Source: Rhabdonatronobacter sediminivivens
Lineage (GTDB): Bacteria > Pseudomonadota > Alphaproteobacteria > Rhodobacterales > Rhodobacteraceae
DNA: 64,000 nucleotides
Direction: 5' to 3'
Assembly: GCF_013415485.1 (NCBI RefSeq)
Contig: NZ_JACBXS010000005.1
Coordinates: 62,001 to 126,000, forward strand
The position numbers were made by a program, and so were the translations under genes. Of this stretch, positions 44,921-52,940 are shown in pieces. The first letter of the stretch is position 1. Every line of letters starts with the position of its first letter. The notes under the pieces are model-generated. The model saw only the letters and a list, made by a program, of their open reading frames with translations. It searched no databases and had not been told where the DNA came from.

Positions 44921-44942
44921 GCCCGGTGCCAGGGCACCGGGC
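44921..44942 (-). terminator. Perfect 10-bp hairpin after ruvX
   Basis: GCCCGGTGCC (44921-44930) pairs with GGCACCGGGC (44933-44942), loop AG. It lies 10 nt past the ruvX stop (minus strand) and directly abuts copy 7, so the convergent genes have one hairpin each. No U-tract. Confidence 0.55.
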
Positions 44943-44952
44943 AAGGGCGGGC

Positions 44953-45426
44953 TCATCCCTGCATGTGGTGCAGACGATCCAGCGCGCCCTGCAGGATATA
45001 GGCCGCCGCCACATGATCGATCACCTCGGCGCGGCGGCGGCGCGAGGTATCCGCTTCCAGAAGCGCGCGTTCGGCGGCAACAGTCGAAAGCCGTTCGTCC
45101 CAGAAGGTGATGGGCAGGTCACTCAGCCGGGCCAGATTGCGCGCAAAGGCGCGGGTCGACTGGCAGCGCGGACCTTCGGAGCCGTCCATATTGCGCGGCA
45201 GTCCCAGCACCAGGCCGCAGATCTCGCGTTGGGTTGCGATCGCCAGCAGCGCCTGCGCGTCCTGGCCGAATTTCCGGCGCCGGATCGTCTGCAGAGGCGA
45301 GGCGACGGCCCGCATCCGGTCCGAGGCGGCAACCCCGATGGTCTTCTCGCCCAGGTCCAGCCCCAGCAGTGCCCCGTCACGGGGCAGCAGCGCGGCGAAT
45401 TCGGCAACATCATCCTGCACGGGCAT
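44953..45426 (-). CDS. ruvX: Putative pre-16S rRNA nuclease / YqgF (RuvX)
   Basis: A 157-residue RNase H-fold protein. The family motifs are LGLDLGEKTIGVAASD (first catalytic Asp), LVLGLPRNMDGSEGPR, TFWDERLSTVAAERAL and DHVAAAYILQ (last Asp). YqgF matures the 5' end of 16S rRNA in E. coli; the Holliday-junction resolvase name is older. An in-frame ATG at 45480 is rejected because ATG 45426 follows a GGAGG ribosome site six bases upstream. Confidence 0.92.
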   Translation of the reverse strand: MPVQDDVAEFAALLPRDGALLGLDLGEKTIGVAASDRMRAVASPLQTIRRRKFGQDAQALLAIATQREICGLVLGLPRNMDGSEGPRCQSTRAFARNLARLSDLPITFWDERLSTVAAERALLEADTSRRRRAEVIDHVAAAYILQGALDRLHHMQG

Positions 45427-45527
45427 GGGAGCCTCCGTTTCCTGGCACTGCAGATACGCTGCTCCTGCTTCCATGGGCAAGCACCAATGCCCGGATCATT
45501 CCCCTGCCATCACGGCCAGTGCCCACC

Positions 45528-45559
45528 GCTGCCGCCCCTGCGCAAGCAGGGGCGGCAGC
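45528..45559. terminator. 14-bp perfect hairpin with GCAA tetraloop between ccmI and ruvX
   Basis: GCTGCCGCCCCTGC (45528-45541) and GCAGGGGCGGCAGC (45546-45559) are exact complements; the plus-strand loop GCAA is a GNRA tetraloop. It lies 51 nt beyond the ccmI stop and upstream of ruvX (both minus strand). No U-tract. It could end or process the ccmI transcript. Confidence 0.55.
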
Positions 45560-45610
45560 TCATGGACTTGCGCGCATCGCGCGCGCCGCTGGATGACAGC
45601 CGGCCTTGGG

Positions 45611-46897
45611 TCAGGGTGTCGGGGGGGTGGGCGCACGCAGGATGCCGGCCTGTTCGGCGGCGGCGCGGATTTCAGCCAGGGCCTCGGGGGTTGCACCAAA
45701 AATCACTTGGGCCTCTTCCCATATGGTCGTCGCGCGTTCGGTGTCGCCGATGACGCCCAGCGCCGCGATGAGGCGGGCCCAATCCTCGGGCGGGCCGCCT
45801 TCGGCGGCCATGCGGTTCATCAGCCGCGCCACCATGCCTTCGACCATCTCCTGGCGCTCGTCTTCGGACAGCTCGGCAGCGGCCTCGATCTGTTCGCGGG
45901 TGGGACCGGGTTCGGCGGCGACCGTTCGGACCGCCGGGCGCGGCGGCAGGGTATAGCGCACCCCCGCAATCTCGGCCAGTTCCGGCAGCGAGGCGCGCAG
46001 CTCATCCATCCAGGGCGCGTCGCCCGGGCTCATGTCATGCAGCCGCCGCCAGATCGCAAAGGTCCGGTCCTGCCGCCCGGTCTGCGCAAACAGCAATCCG
46101 GTGTAATACAGTGCCACACCGTGCTGCGGGTCGCGCCGCAGCACCTGTTCCAGCACGGCCTCGGCCTCGGGCGAGACGGCGCCACCGGCTGCCAGGATCA
46201 GATACTCCGCCAGCACGGCGTGGTCATCGGCATCGGCCTCTTCGCCGCGGATCTCGATCACCCGTGCCTGCGCGGCTGCGGCCTGGGGAAAATTGCCCAG
46301 CAGGGCTTCGTTATGGGCCAGCAGCAGATGACCCTGAAGGTCCAGCGGGCGGTCGGCAAGGGCGGCGCGGAGCTGCGTGACCAGGGCCTCATGCTCGTTG
46401 CGTTCGGCGTCATCTTCGGGGGGCGGTGGGCGGCGTTCGGCCATGCGCGCTTCGAGCGTGGCCTGATCGGGGCGGTTGCGGTGCAACTCGGCCGCCTGGG
46501 CCAGCCGCTCGGCCAGGGGCAGGTCGCCGTAACCCGGCGCACCCACCCACCAATAGGTCGCTGCCGAAACCGGCAGCAACGTCAGCACCACCACCAGTGC
46601 CACCATGCGCATGGCCCCCGGTGCCGGGCCGCGCCCCAGGTCCCGGTCGCGTGCGCGGTCAACATCAAGCAAGCGGCGTGACACTTCGGTGCGCAGGCGC
46701 GCGGCTTCGTCCTTGCCGATCACGCCGCGCGCCTGGTCGCGCTCGATCTCGTCCAGCTGGTCACGATAGACGCGCATTTCCCGCTCATGTGTGGCCTCTG
46801 CATCTTCGGCCCGGGCGCGCAGCAGGGCCAGCACCATCAGCAACAGGACCAGCGCCGACAGAATCCCCACGGTTATCCAGAACGCCAGAATGCTCAT
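45611..46897 (-). CDS. ccmI: Cytochrome c maturation protein CcmI
   Basis: A 428-residue membrane protein. Span 1 is residues 4-26, then a cytoplasmic leucine-zipper-like helix (AEATHEREMRVYRDQLDEIE), span 2 at about 95-115, and a long periplasmic TPR domain (LLLAHNEALLGNFPQAAAAQ and LYYTGLLFAQTGRQDRTF). CcmI hands apocytochrome c to the haem lyase CcmFH. ATG 46897 (MSILAFWITVGILS) is chosen; the ORF extension to 46939 has no homology. Other ccm genes are not in the window. It serves the c-type cytochromes such as the di-haem protein at 25.8 kb. Confidence 0.92.
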   Translation of the reverse strand: MSILAFWITVGILSALVLLLMVLALLRARAEDAEATHEREMRVYRDQLDEIERDQARGVIGKDEAARLRTEVSRRLLDVDRARDRDLGRGPAPGAMRMVALVVVLTLLPVSAATYWWVGAPGYGDLPLAERLAQAAELHRNRPDQATLEARMAERRPPPPEDDAERNEHEALVTQLRAALADRPLDLQGHLLLAHNEALLGNFPQAAAAQARVIEIRGEEADADDHAVLAEYLILAAGGAVSPEAEAVLEQVLRRDPQHGVALYYTGLLFAQTGRQDRTFAIWRRLHDMSPGDAPWMDELRASLPELAEIAGVRYTLPPRPAVRTVAAEPGPTREQIEAAAELSEDERQEMVEGMVARLMNRMAAEGGPPEDWARLIAALGVIGDTERATTIWEEAQVIFGATPEALAEIRAAAEQAGILRAPTPPTP

Positions 46898-47070
46898 CGT
46901 CACCCTTTCCCTTCGGTCTGCACGTGTCCTAGCGCGCATGTGCTGCGGGCAAAAGGGGGCGGTGCGCGTCTGCGGTCAAAACTGTGCCAGTTGCTGCGGG
47001 ACATCGCGTCGCAGTCCGGCGAGGCGTGGTGTCGTTTTTTGCCCCATAGTGCCGCTTGCGGTCGGCGCTG

Positions 47071-47110
47071 GACGCGCGCCCCGGTCCAGAAGGCGGGCAG
47101 GGCGCGCGTC
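47071..47110 (+). promoter_or_regulatory. Inverted repeat in the soxB leader
   Basis: GACGCGCGCC (47071-47080) and GGCGCGCGTC (47101-47110) are exact complements separated by 20 nt, ending 40 nt before the soxB start. It could be a leader hairpin or an operator; nothing in it resembles a glycine riboswitch. Confidence 0.4.
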
Positions 47111-47150
47111 AGGCGCGCGGTACCGCATGCAGTCATGCCGAGGGGACGGA

Positions 47151-48395
47151 ATGAAACGCTATTCGGCCTTTGCCATCTTCCGCGAGGCGCTTCGCCAGCA
47201 TCAGGGCTGGACCGAGGCCTGGCCCAGCCCTGAACCGCGCGACCGCTATGACGTGGTGATCGTGGGCGCGGGCGGGCATGGCCTCGCCACCGCCTATTAC
47301 CTGGGCAAGAACCACGGCATCACCAATGTCGCGGTGATCGACAAGGGCTGGCTGGGGGGCGGCAATACCGGGCGCAACACCACCATCATCCGCTCGAACT
47401 ATCTGCAGGACCCCTCGGCGGCGATCTATGAAAAATCGCGCAGCCTTTATGAGACCCTGTCGCAGGACCTGAACTACAACATCATGTTCAGTCCGCGCGG
47501 GGTGATGATGCTGGCCCAGACCGAACATGAAAAGCGCGGCTACCTGCGCACCGAGCGCGCCAATGCGCTGCAAGGCGTGGATACGCGCTTCATCGGCCCG
47601 GCCGAGGTGAAGAAGCTGGTGCCGATCATCAATCTGGACGGGCCGCGCTACCCGGTGCTGGGGGCGCTGTGGCAGGCACGGGCCGGGACCGCGCGCCATG
47701 ATGCGGTGGCCTGGGGCTATGCGCGGGCGTGTTCGGCCATGGGCATGCATGTGATCGAGCAATGCGCGGTGACGGGTGTGGAATCCGCCGGCGGGCAGGT
47801 CACGGCCGTCAACACCACCCGCGGCACCATCGGCTGCGGCAAGCTGGGGATTGTTGTCGCCGGGCATTCGGGCAAACTGGCGGATATGGCGGGCTTCCGG
47901 CTGCCGGTGGAATCGGTGGCGCTTCAGGCGCTGGTGTCCGAACCCATCAAGCCCTGCATAGATGTGGTGGTCATGGCCAACACGGTGCATGGCTACATGA
48001 GCCAGTCCGACAAGGGCGAGATGGTCATCGGCGGTGGCGCGGACGGGTATAACAACTACACCCAGCGCGGCAGTTGGCATCATATCGAGGAAACGGTCCG
48101 CGCGCTGTGCGAGACATTCCCCATGATCAGCCGCCTGAAGATGCTGCGCCAGTGGGGCGGGATCGTGGACATGACCGGCGACCGCTCGCCCATCATTTCG
48201 AAAACCCCGCTGGAGGGGTGTTTCATCAACTGCGGCTGGGGCACCGGCGGGTTCAAGGCGATCCCCGGATCCGGCTGGGCCATGGCGGAGCTGATGGCGA
48301 AGGGCAACGCGCCGCTGGCCGATGCGTTTTCCATGTATCGCTTCCGCGAAGGGCGGTTCATCGACGAATCCGTGGCGGCGGGGGTGGCGCATTGA
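47151..48395 (+). CDS. soxB: Sarcosine oxidase subunit beta
   Basis: A 414-residue flavoprotein subunit. The FAD site is VVIVGAGGHGLATAYYLG; the motif GWLGGGNTGRNTTIIRSNYL contains the region around the covalently attached FMN of the heterotetrameric enzyme, and GCFINCGWGTGGFKAIPGSG near the C-terminus is typical. The complex oxidises sarcosine to glycine, making H2O2 and 5,10-methylene-THF. ATG 47151 follows GAGGGGACGGA. Unlike compact soxBDAG clusters, 472 bp, a hairpin repeat and a small ORF separate it from soxD. Confidence 0.94.
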   Translation: MKRYSAFAIFREALRQHQGWTEAWPSPEPRDRYDVVIVGAGGHGLATAYYLGKNHGITNVAVIDKGWLGGGNTGRNTTIIRSNYLQDPSAAIYEKSRSLYETLSQDLNYNIMFSPRGVMMLAQTEHEKRGYLRTERANALQGVDTRFIGPAEVKKLVPIINLDGPRYPVLGALWQARAGTARHDAVAWGYARACSAMGMHVIEQCAVTGVESAGGQVTAVNTTRGTIGCGKLGIVVAGHSGKLADMAGFRLPVESVALQALVSEPIKPCIDVVVMANTVHGYMSQSDKGEMVIGGGADGYNNYTQRGSWHHIEETVRALCETFPMISRLKMLRQWGGIVDMTGDRSPIISKTPLEGCFINCGWGTGGFKAIPGSGWAMAELMAKGNAPLADAFSMYRFREGRFIDESVAAGVAH

Positions 48396-48444
48396 GGTCT
48401 GATGTCGCCCTTGCCGGGGGGGATCGCGGGCGGCCGATGTCGGA

Positions 48445-48493
48445 CAGCGCCCGGCCCGCGCCCCACCCGCCCACCCGCGCGCGCCGGGCGCTG
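48445..48493 (+). repeat. G4-loop hairpin, copy 8 (inside the sox cluster, 3' of soxB)
   Basis: Perfect 10-bp stem CAGCGCCCGG (48445-48454) with CCGGGCGCTG (48484-48493), with further GC pairs inside. Loop core CCCACCCGCCCACCC (48462-48476) is in the soxB sense, 49 nt past its stop. If it ends transcription it would reduce expression of soxDAG. Confidence 0.84.
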
Positions 48494-48636
48494 CGGCGCC
48501 TTTGCCTGCGCGTCGCTCTGGCTGGGCTGCCGCAGGGCGGGGCGGCCATGGTATTTGCGTGCAATTCGGCATATGCGGGCGTGACTCGGTCTTTTGGGCG
48601 CCTATCTGCATCCGGGCCTGTTTCAACGGAGTTCGC

Positions 48637-48816
48637 ATGCGATACTATTTCCTCTTCCGCGCTGTCACCCGCCATCCGCGTCGCTTTGCAGCCTTTGCCG
48701 CGGGTATGGCCCTGCCGCTTCTGGGCGCGGCCCTGGTCCTGGCCGTTCTCTCGGGTGGCCTTTCGGACACCCGTGCCAGCCCGCCCCCTGCCTTTGTGGT
48801 GGAAACCTTCGACTGA
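48637..48816 (+). CDS. Small membrane protein of 59 residues between soxB and soxD
   Basis: ATG 48637 has a GGAG ribosome site six bases upstream. The product begins MRYYFLFRAVTRHPRRFAAF, has a single hydrophobic stretch (AAGMALPLLGAALVLAVLSGG) and a short tail ending in VETFD. A one-span small membrane protein is likely. It lies after the soxB-associated hairpin and 51 bp before soxD, in the same direction. No family recognised; a link with sarcosine oxidation is by position only. Confidence 0.55.
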   Translation: MRYYFLFRAVTRHPRRFAAFAAGMALPLLGAALVLAVLSGGLSDTRASPPPAFVVETFD

Positions 48817-48867
48817 CCGCGCAGCCTGGCTGACGGCGCGCGGTTCGGCCCCCAACCGGAGCGCGCC

Positions 48868-49191
48868 ATGCTGCTGCTGACCTGTCCCCATTGCGGCGTC
48901 ACCGCCGAGGAAACCGAATTCGCCCCGGGCGGCGAGGCGCATCTGAAGCGCTTCGGCCCCGGTTCGGACGATGATGCGTTCGAAGCCTACATGTTCAACC
49001 GCAAGAACCCGATGGGCGTGCATTTCGAGCGCTGGCGCCATGCCTATGGCTGCGGCAAGTGGTTTATCGCCGCGCGCTGCACGGTCACGCTGGAGGTGTT
49101 CGGCACCTATCCGGCGCAGACGACCGAGCCGCCGGCCGGCATTGTCGAGACGATAAAAGCGAAGCGCCCGGAGTGGGAGGGCTACAAATGA
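48868..49191 (+). CDS. soxD: Sarcosine oxidase subunit delta
   Basis: A 107-residue subunit of heterotetrameric sarcosine oxidase. The zinc site is formed by Cys6 and Cys9 (TCPHCG) and the HAYGCGKWF segment with His58 and Cys62, in the same spacing as the known delta subunits. Its stop overlaps the soxA start by ATGA. There is no obvious export signal; the complex is cytoplasmic. Confidence 0.93.
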   Translation: MLLLTCPHCGVTAEETEFAPGGEAHLKRFGPGSDDDAFEAYMFNRKNPMGVHFERWRHAYGCGKWFIAARCTVTLEVFGTYPAQTTEPPAGIVETIKAKRPEWEGYK

Positions 49192-52100
49192 GCCGGCGTC
49201 TGGCCTCGGGCGGGCGGTTGATCGACCGCGCGCGCCCGCTGAAATTCACCTTCAACGACCAGCACATGTCCGGTTTTGCGGGCGATACGCTGGCCTCGGC
49301 CATGTTGGGGCGGGGTCAGGTGCTGGCGGGGCGGTCCTTCAAGTATCACCGCCCGCGCGGGGTCGTTGCCTCGGGCGCCGAGGAACCCAATGCCCTGGTA
49401 GGGCTGGGCAAGGGGGAGCGGTTCGAACCCAACCAGCGCACCACCACGACCGAGCTGTTCGACGGGCTGTCCGCGACCAGCCAGAACCACTGGCCCAGTC
49501 TGGAGTTCGACCTGCTGGCCGCAAACAACCTGGTGCCGCAGTTCCTGACCGCCGGGTTCTATTACAAGACCTTCCTGCGCCCGCGCGCATTCTGGAAGCA
49601 TGTCTATGAGCCTATCATCCGCCGTTCGGCCGGTCTGGGCCGCGCACCCGATGCGGAAAGCCGCGATCCGGACCGCTATGAGCTGGTTTATGGTTTTGCC
49701 GATGTGCTGGTGATTGGCGGCGGCGTGGCCGGGTTGCAGGCGGCGCTGGCGGCCGGGCGGGCCGGGGCGCGGGTCATGCTGTGGGAGCAGACCGCCCATT
49801 GGGGTGGGCGCGCGCCGGTGGACGGGGTGGAGATCGACGGTCAGCCTGCGGATAGCTGGATCAAGAGCGCCGTGGAAGCCCTTGAAGGCATGGAGAATGT
49901 CAGCCTGCGCCTGCGCTGCATGGGGGCCGGGGTCCATGACCACGGCTATGTTCTGGGCAATGAGCGGGTGGCGGATCATCTGCCCGGCGCCTCAGGGCCG
50001 CGGCAGCGGCTGTGGCGGGTGCGCGCGGACCGGGTGATCACGGCCACCGGCGCGATCGAGCGGCCCCTGTCCTTTGCGGGCAATGACCTGCCGGGCGTCA
50101 TGCTGGCCAGCGCGGTGCGGGACTATGTGGTGAACTGGGCGGTCAGCCCCGGCCGCACCGTGGTCGTCACCAACAATGACGATGCCTATCGCACCGCAAT
50201 TGCGCTGAAAGAGGCGGGCGAGGATGTGCCCGTGATCGCCGATGCCCGCGACGAGGCCACCGGCGCGCTGCCGCAGAAGGCGCGCGATCTGGGCATCCGG
50301 ATCATGACCGGAACCGGCGTGCAGAAGGTCAAGGGCGGCAAGACCGTCACCGGCGTGGCGCTTTGCCGGATCGACAGCGACGGGTCCACCCATACCGAGG
50401 TGCTGGACTGTGACGCAGTCGCCATGTCCGGCGGCTGGTCGCCGGTGGTGCATCTGTGGTCGCATTGCGGGGGCAAGCTGATCTGGGATGACGCGCAGGC
50501 GTTTTTCCGGCCCGATCCCGACCGCCCGCCGCTGGGCCATGACGGGGCGGGCTTCGTGGCCTGTGCCGGGGCAGCCAGCGGTGCCCTGGGCGCGGGCGAC
50601 GGGCTGGCCGATGCCCATGCCGCAGGCGCTGCGGCGGCGCGCGATACGGGCGCCACGGGGGATGCGGGGCACCCCGCCCGGGCCGAGGCGCCCGAGGAAG
50701 CACCCCTGCGCCAGGTCTGGATCATGCCCGCCCGCGCCGGTTATGCGCTGCGGATGAAGATGTGGCTGGACTTCCAGAATGACGTGAAGGTCTCGGACGT
50801 GCAACTGGCCGCGCGCGAGGGGTATCACTCGGTCGAGCATACCAAGCGCTACACCACGCTTGGCATGGCAACCGATCAGGGTAAGCTAAGCAATATCAAC
50901 GGCCTGGCGGTTCTTTCTGATGCACTTGATCAACCGATCCCGGCCACCGGAACCACCACCTTCCGCCCGCCCTACACCCCCATCACCCTCGGCGCGATCA
51001 GCGGCGAGGCAAAGGGCGATCTGTTCCAGCCCCTGCGCCGCACGCCGATGCATGACTGGCACGCGGCCAATGGTGTGCACTGGGAGCCCGTGGGCCAGTG
51101 GCGGCGGCCCTTCGCCTATCTCCGCGCCGGGGAGGATGTGCATCAGTCGGTCAACCGCGAGGTGCTGAACGCGCGCAGCAATATCGGGTTGCTGGATGCT
51201 TCGACGCTTGGCAAGATCCTCGTCTCCGGGCCGGATGCGGGGCGCTTCCTGGACATGCTCTATACCAACATGATGAGCACGCTGCGCCCCGGCAAATGCC
51301 GTTACGGGCTGATGTGCAACGAAAACGGCTTCCTGATGGATGACGGGGTGGTGGCGCGGCTGGACGAACAGTCCTTCCTGGTCCACACCACCAGTGGCGG
51401 CGCGGATCACATCCACGGCTGGATGGAGGACTGGCTGCAATGCGAATGGTGGGACTGGAAGGTCCACACCGTCAACCTGACCGAACAATTCGCGCAGATC
51501 GCCGTGGTGGGACCGAAGGCGCGCGCGCTGCTGGAACGATTGGGCGGCATGGACCTCAGCCGCGAGGCGCTGCCCTTCATGGGCTGGGCCGAGGGCACGT
51601 TGGGCGGGGTCCGGGCGCGGGTGTTTCGCATCAGCTTCTCGGGCGAGTTGTCGTTCGAGGTGGCGGTGCCTGCTGCGCAGGGCCGCGCCTTCTGGGACAT
51701 GTTGCTGCATCAGGGTCGCGATCTGGGCGTCATGCCCTATGGCACCGAGGCGCTGCATATCCTGCGCGCTGAAAAGGGTTTCATCATGATCGGCGATGAA
51801 ACCGACGGTACGGTGATCCCGCAGGACCTGAACCTGAACTGGGCGATCAGCAAGAAGAAGGATGACTTCCTGGGCAAGCGCGGGATGGAGCGCGTGGCCA
51901 TGACCGACCCTGACCGCTGGAAGCTGGTGGGGCTGGAAACGCTGGATGGCTCGGTCCTGCCGCACGGGGCGCTGGCGGTGGTTGAAGGTGTGAACGCGAA
52001 CGGGCAGGCGCAGACCGAAGGGCGGGTCACCTCCAGCTATTACTCGGCCACGCTGGGGCGCGGGATCGCCATGGCGCTGGTGCGGCGCGGGCCGGACCGG

Positions 52101-52205
52101 ATGGGTGAGGTGCTGCGCTTCGCAGGCGCCCATGACGCGCGGATCGAGGCCCGGATCGTGGACCCGGTGCTGCATGACAAGGACGGGGAGAAGCTTCATG
52201 GCTGA
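49188..52205 (+). CDS. soxA: Sarcosine oxidase subunit alpha
   Basis: A 1005-residue subunit. The N-terminal 2Fe-2S-like (degenerate) domain (LKFTFNDQHMSGFAGDTLASAML) is followed by an NAD-binding pyridine nucleotide-disulfide domain (VLVIGGGVAGLQAALAAGRA), and the C-terminal third (from about 600) is a folate-binding GcvT-type domain (FRISFSGELSFEVAVP). The folate domain accepts formaldehyde from the amine oxidation and makes methylene-THF. Start overlaps soxD; end overlaps soxG by eight bases, so the three are translationally coupled. Confidence 0.95.
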   Translation: MSRRLASGGRLIDRARPLKFTFNDQHMSGFAGDTLASAMLGRGQVLAGRSFKYHRPRGVVASGAEEPNALVGLGKGERFEPNQRTTTTELFDGLSATSQNHWPSLEFDLLAANNLVPQFLTAGFYYKTFLRPRAFWKHVYEPIIRRSAGLGRAPDAESRDPDRYELVYGFADVLVIGGGVAGLQAALAAGRAGARVMLWEQTAHWGGRAPVDGVEIDGQPADSWIKSAVEALEGMENVSLRLRCMGAGVHDHGYVLGNERVADHLPGASGPRQRLWRVRADRVITATGAIERPLSFAGNDLPGVMLASAVRDYVVNWAVSPGRTVVVTNNDDAYRTAIALKEAGEDVPVIADARDEATGALPQKARDLGIRIMTGTGVQKVKGGKTVTGVALCRIDSDGSTHTEVLDCDAVAMSGGWSPVVHLWSHCGGKLIWDDAQAFFRPDPDRPPLGHDGAGFVACAGAASGALGAGDGLADAHAAGAAAARDTGATGDAGHPARAEAPEEAPLRQVWIMPARAGYALRMKMWLDFQNDVKVSDVQLAAREGYHSVEHTKRYTTLGMATDQGKLSNINGLAVLSDALDQPIPATGTTTFRPPYTPITLGAISGEAKGDLFQPLRRTPMHDWHAANGVHWEPVGQWRRPFAYLRAGEDVHQSVNREVLNARSNIGLLDASTLGKILVSGPDAGRFLDMLYTNMMSTLRPGKCRYGLMCNENGFLMDDGVVARLDEQSFLVHTTSGGADHIHGWMEDWLQCEWWDWKVHTVNLTEQFAQIAVVGPKARALLERLGGMDLSREALPFMGWAEGTLGGVRARVFRISFSGELSFEVAVPAAQGRAFWDMLLHQGRDLGVMPYGTEALHILRAEKGFIMIGDETDGTVIPQDLNLNWAISKKKDDFLGKRGMERVAMTDPDRWKLVGLETLDGSVLPHGALAVVEGVNANGQAQTEGRVTSSYYSATLGRGIAMALVRRGPDRMGEVLRFAGAHDARIEARIVDPVLHDKDGEKLHG

Positions 52206-52752
52206 GGCGGCAAGCGTGCTGGACGGGGCGCGGTACACGGGGTTTGTCACCGTGGCGGATGCAGGGCTGCGCGGCATGATCACCCTGCGGGGGGATCTGG
52301 CCTCGGATGCGGTGGCGGGGGCGGTGAAGGACGCGGTCGGGCTGGGGGTGCCGGGGCAGCGCCGGGTGCACGCCCATGGCGACCGCGCCGTGGCCTGGAT
52401 GTCGCCGGATGAGTTGCTGGTAATGGTGCCCTATGCCGATGCCAGTGAAGTGGCGGGAAAGCTGGCGCAGGCGCTGGCGGGGGCATTTGCCACGGTGGCC
52501 AATGTCTCGGACGCGCGCGCGGTGTTCACGCTCAGCGGGGCGGCGGCGGATGATGCTTTGTGCAAGCTCTGTCCAGTGGATTTTGCGCAACTGGGCGCGG
52601 GCGAGATCCGGCGCACTCGGGCGGCGCAGGTGGCGGTTGCGCTGTGGCGTTCGGGGGAGGGCGAAGTGACGCTGGTCTGTTTCCGGTCCGTGGCGGAATA
52701 TGTGTTTGGCCTGTTGCGCAACGCGGCGGCACCGGGGGGCGAATTGCGCTGA
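52198..52752 (+). CDS. soxG: Sarcosine oxidase subunit gamma
   Basis: A 184-residue gamma subunit. Recognisable strings are MSPDELLVMVPYADA, TVANVSDARAVFTLSG, the KLCPVDFAQLGAGEIRRTRAAQV segment and the C-terminal FRSVAEYVFGLL. It belongs to the GcvT-like fold and completes the BDAG complex. ATG 52198 overlaps the soxA end. A G4-loop hairpin begins 28 nt after its stop. Confidence 0.92.
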   Translation: MAEAASVLDGARYTGFVTVADAGLRGMITLRGDLASDAVAGAVKDAVGLGVPGQRRVHAHGDRAVAWMSPDELLVMVPYADASEVAGKLAQALAGAFATVANVSDARAVFTLSGAAADDALCKLCPVDFAQLGAGEIRRTRAAQVAVALWRSGEGEVTLVCFRSVAEYVFGLLRNAAAPGGELR

Positions 52753-52780
52753 AGCAGCGCCAGGGATCAGCCCGGGGAAA

Positions 52781-52833
52781 CTCAGCGCCCGGGCCGCGCC
52801 CCACCCACCCACCCGCGCGCCCCGGGCGCTGAG
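52781..52833 (+). repeat. G4-loop hairpin, copy 9 (3' of soxG)
   Basis: Perfect 13-bp stem CTCAGCGCCCGGG (52781-52793) with CCCGGGCGCTGAG (52821-52833), loop core CCCACCCACCCACCC (52800-52814) in the soxG sense. Outer arms CCGGGGA (52772-52778) and TCCCCGG (52837-52843) extend the stem further. Confidence 0.87.
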
Positions 52834-52940
52834 GGCTCCCCGGTGGCAAGCGCCGGGTCATTATTCGGGCGGGAAGGGGGATTGCTTCGGCGCGGACGGG
52901 GTGCCAATACCGGGGCACAACCGATCCGAGAGGCCTTTGC

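Noticed and set aside
45600..45640. GGGGGGGTGGGC run near the ccmI 3' end as a tenth G4 hairpin
   Set aside because: It is the coding end of ccmI (Pro-Thr-Pro-Pro-Thr-Pro) and has no flanking inverted repeat.
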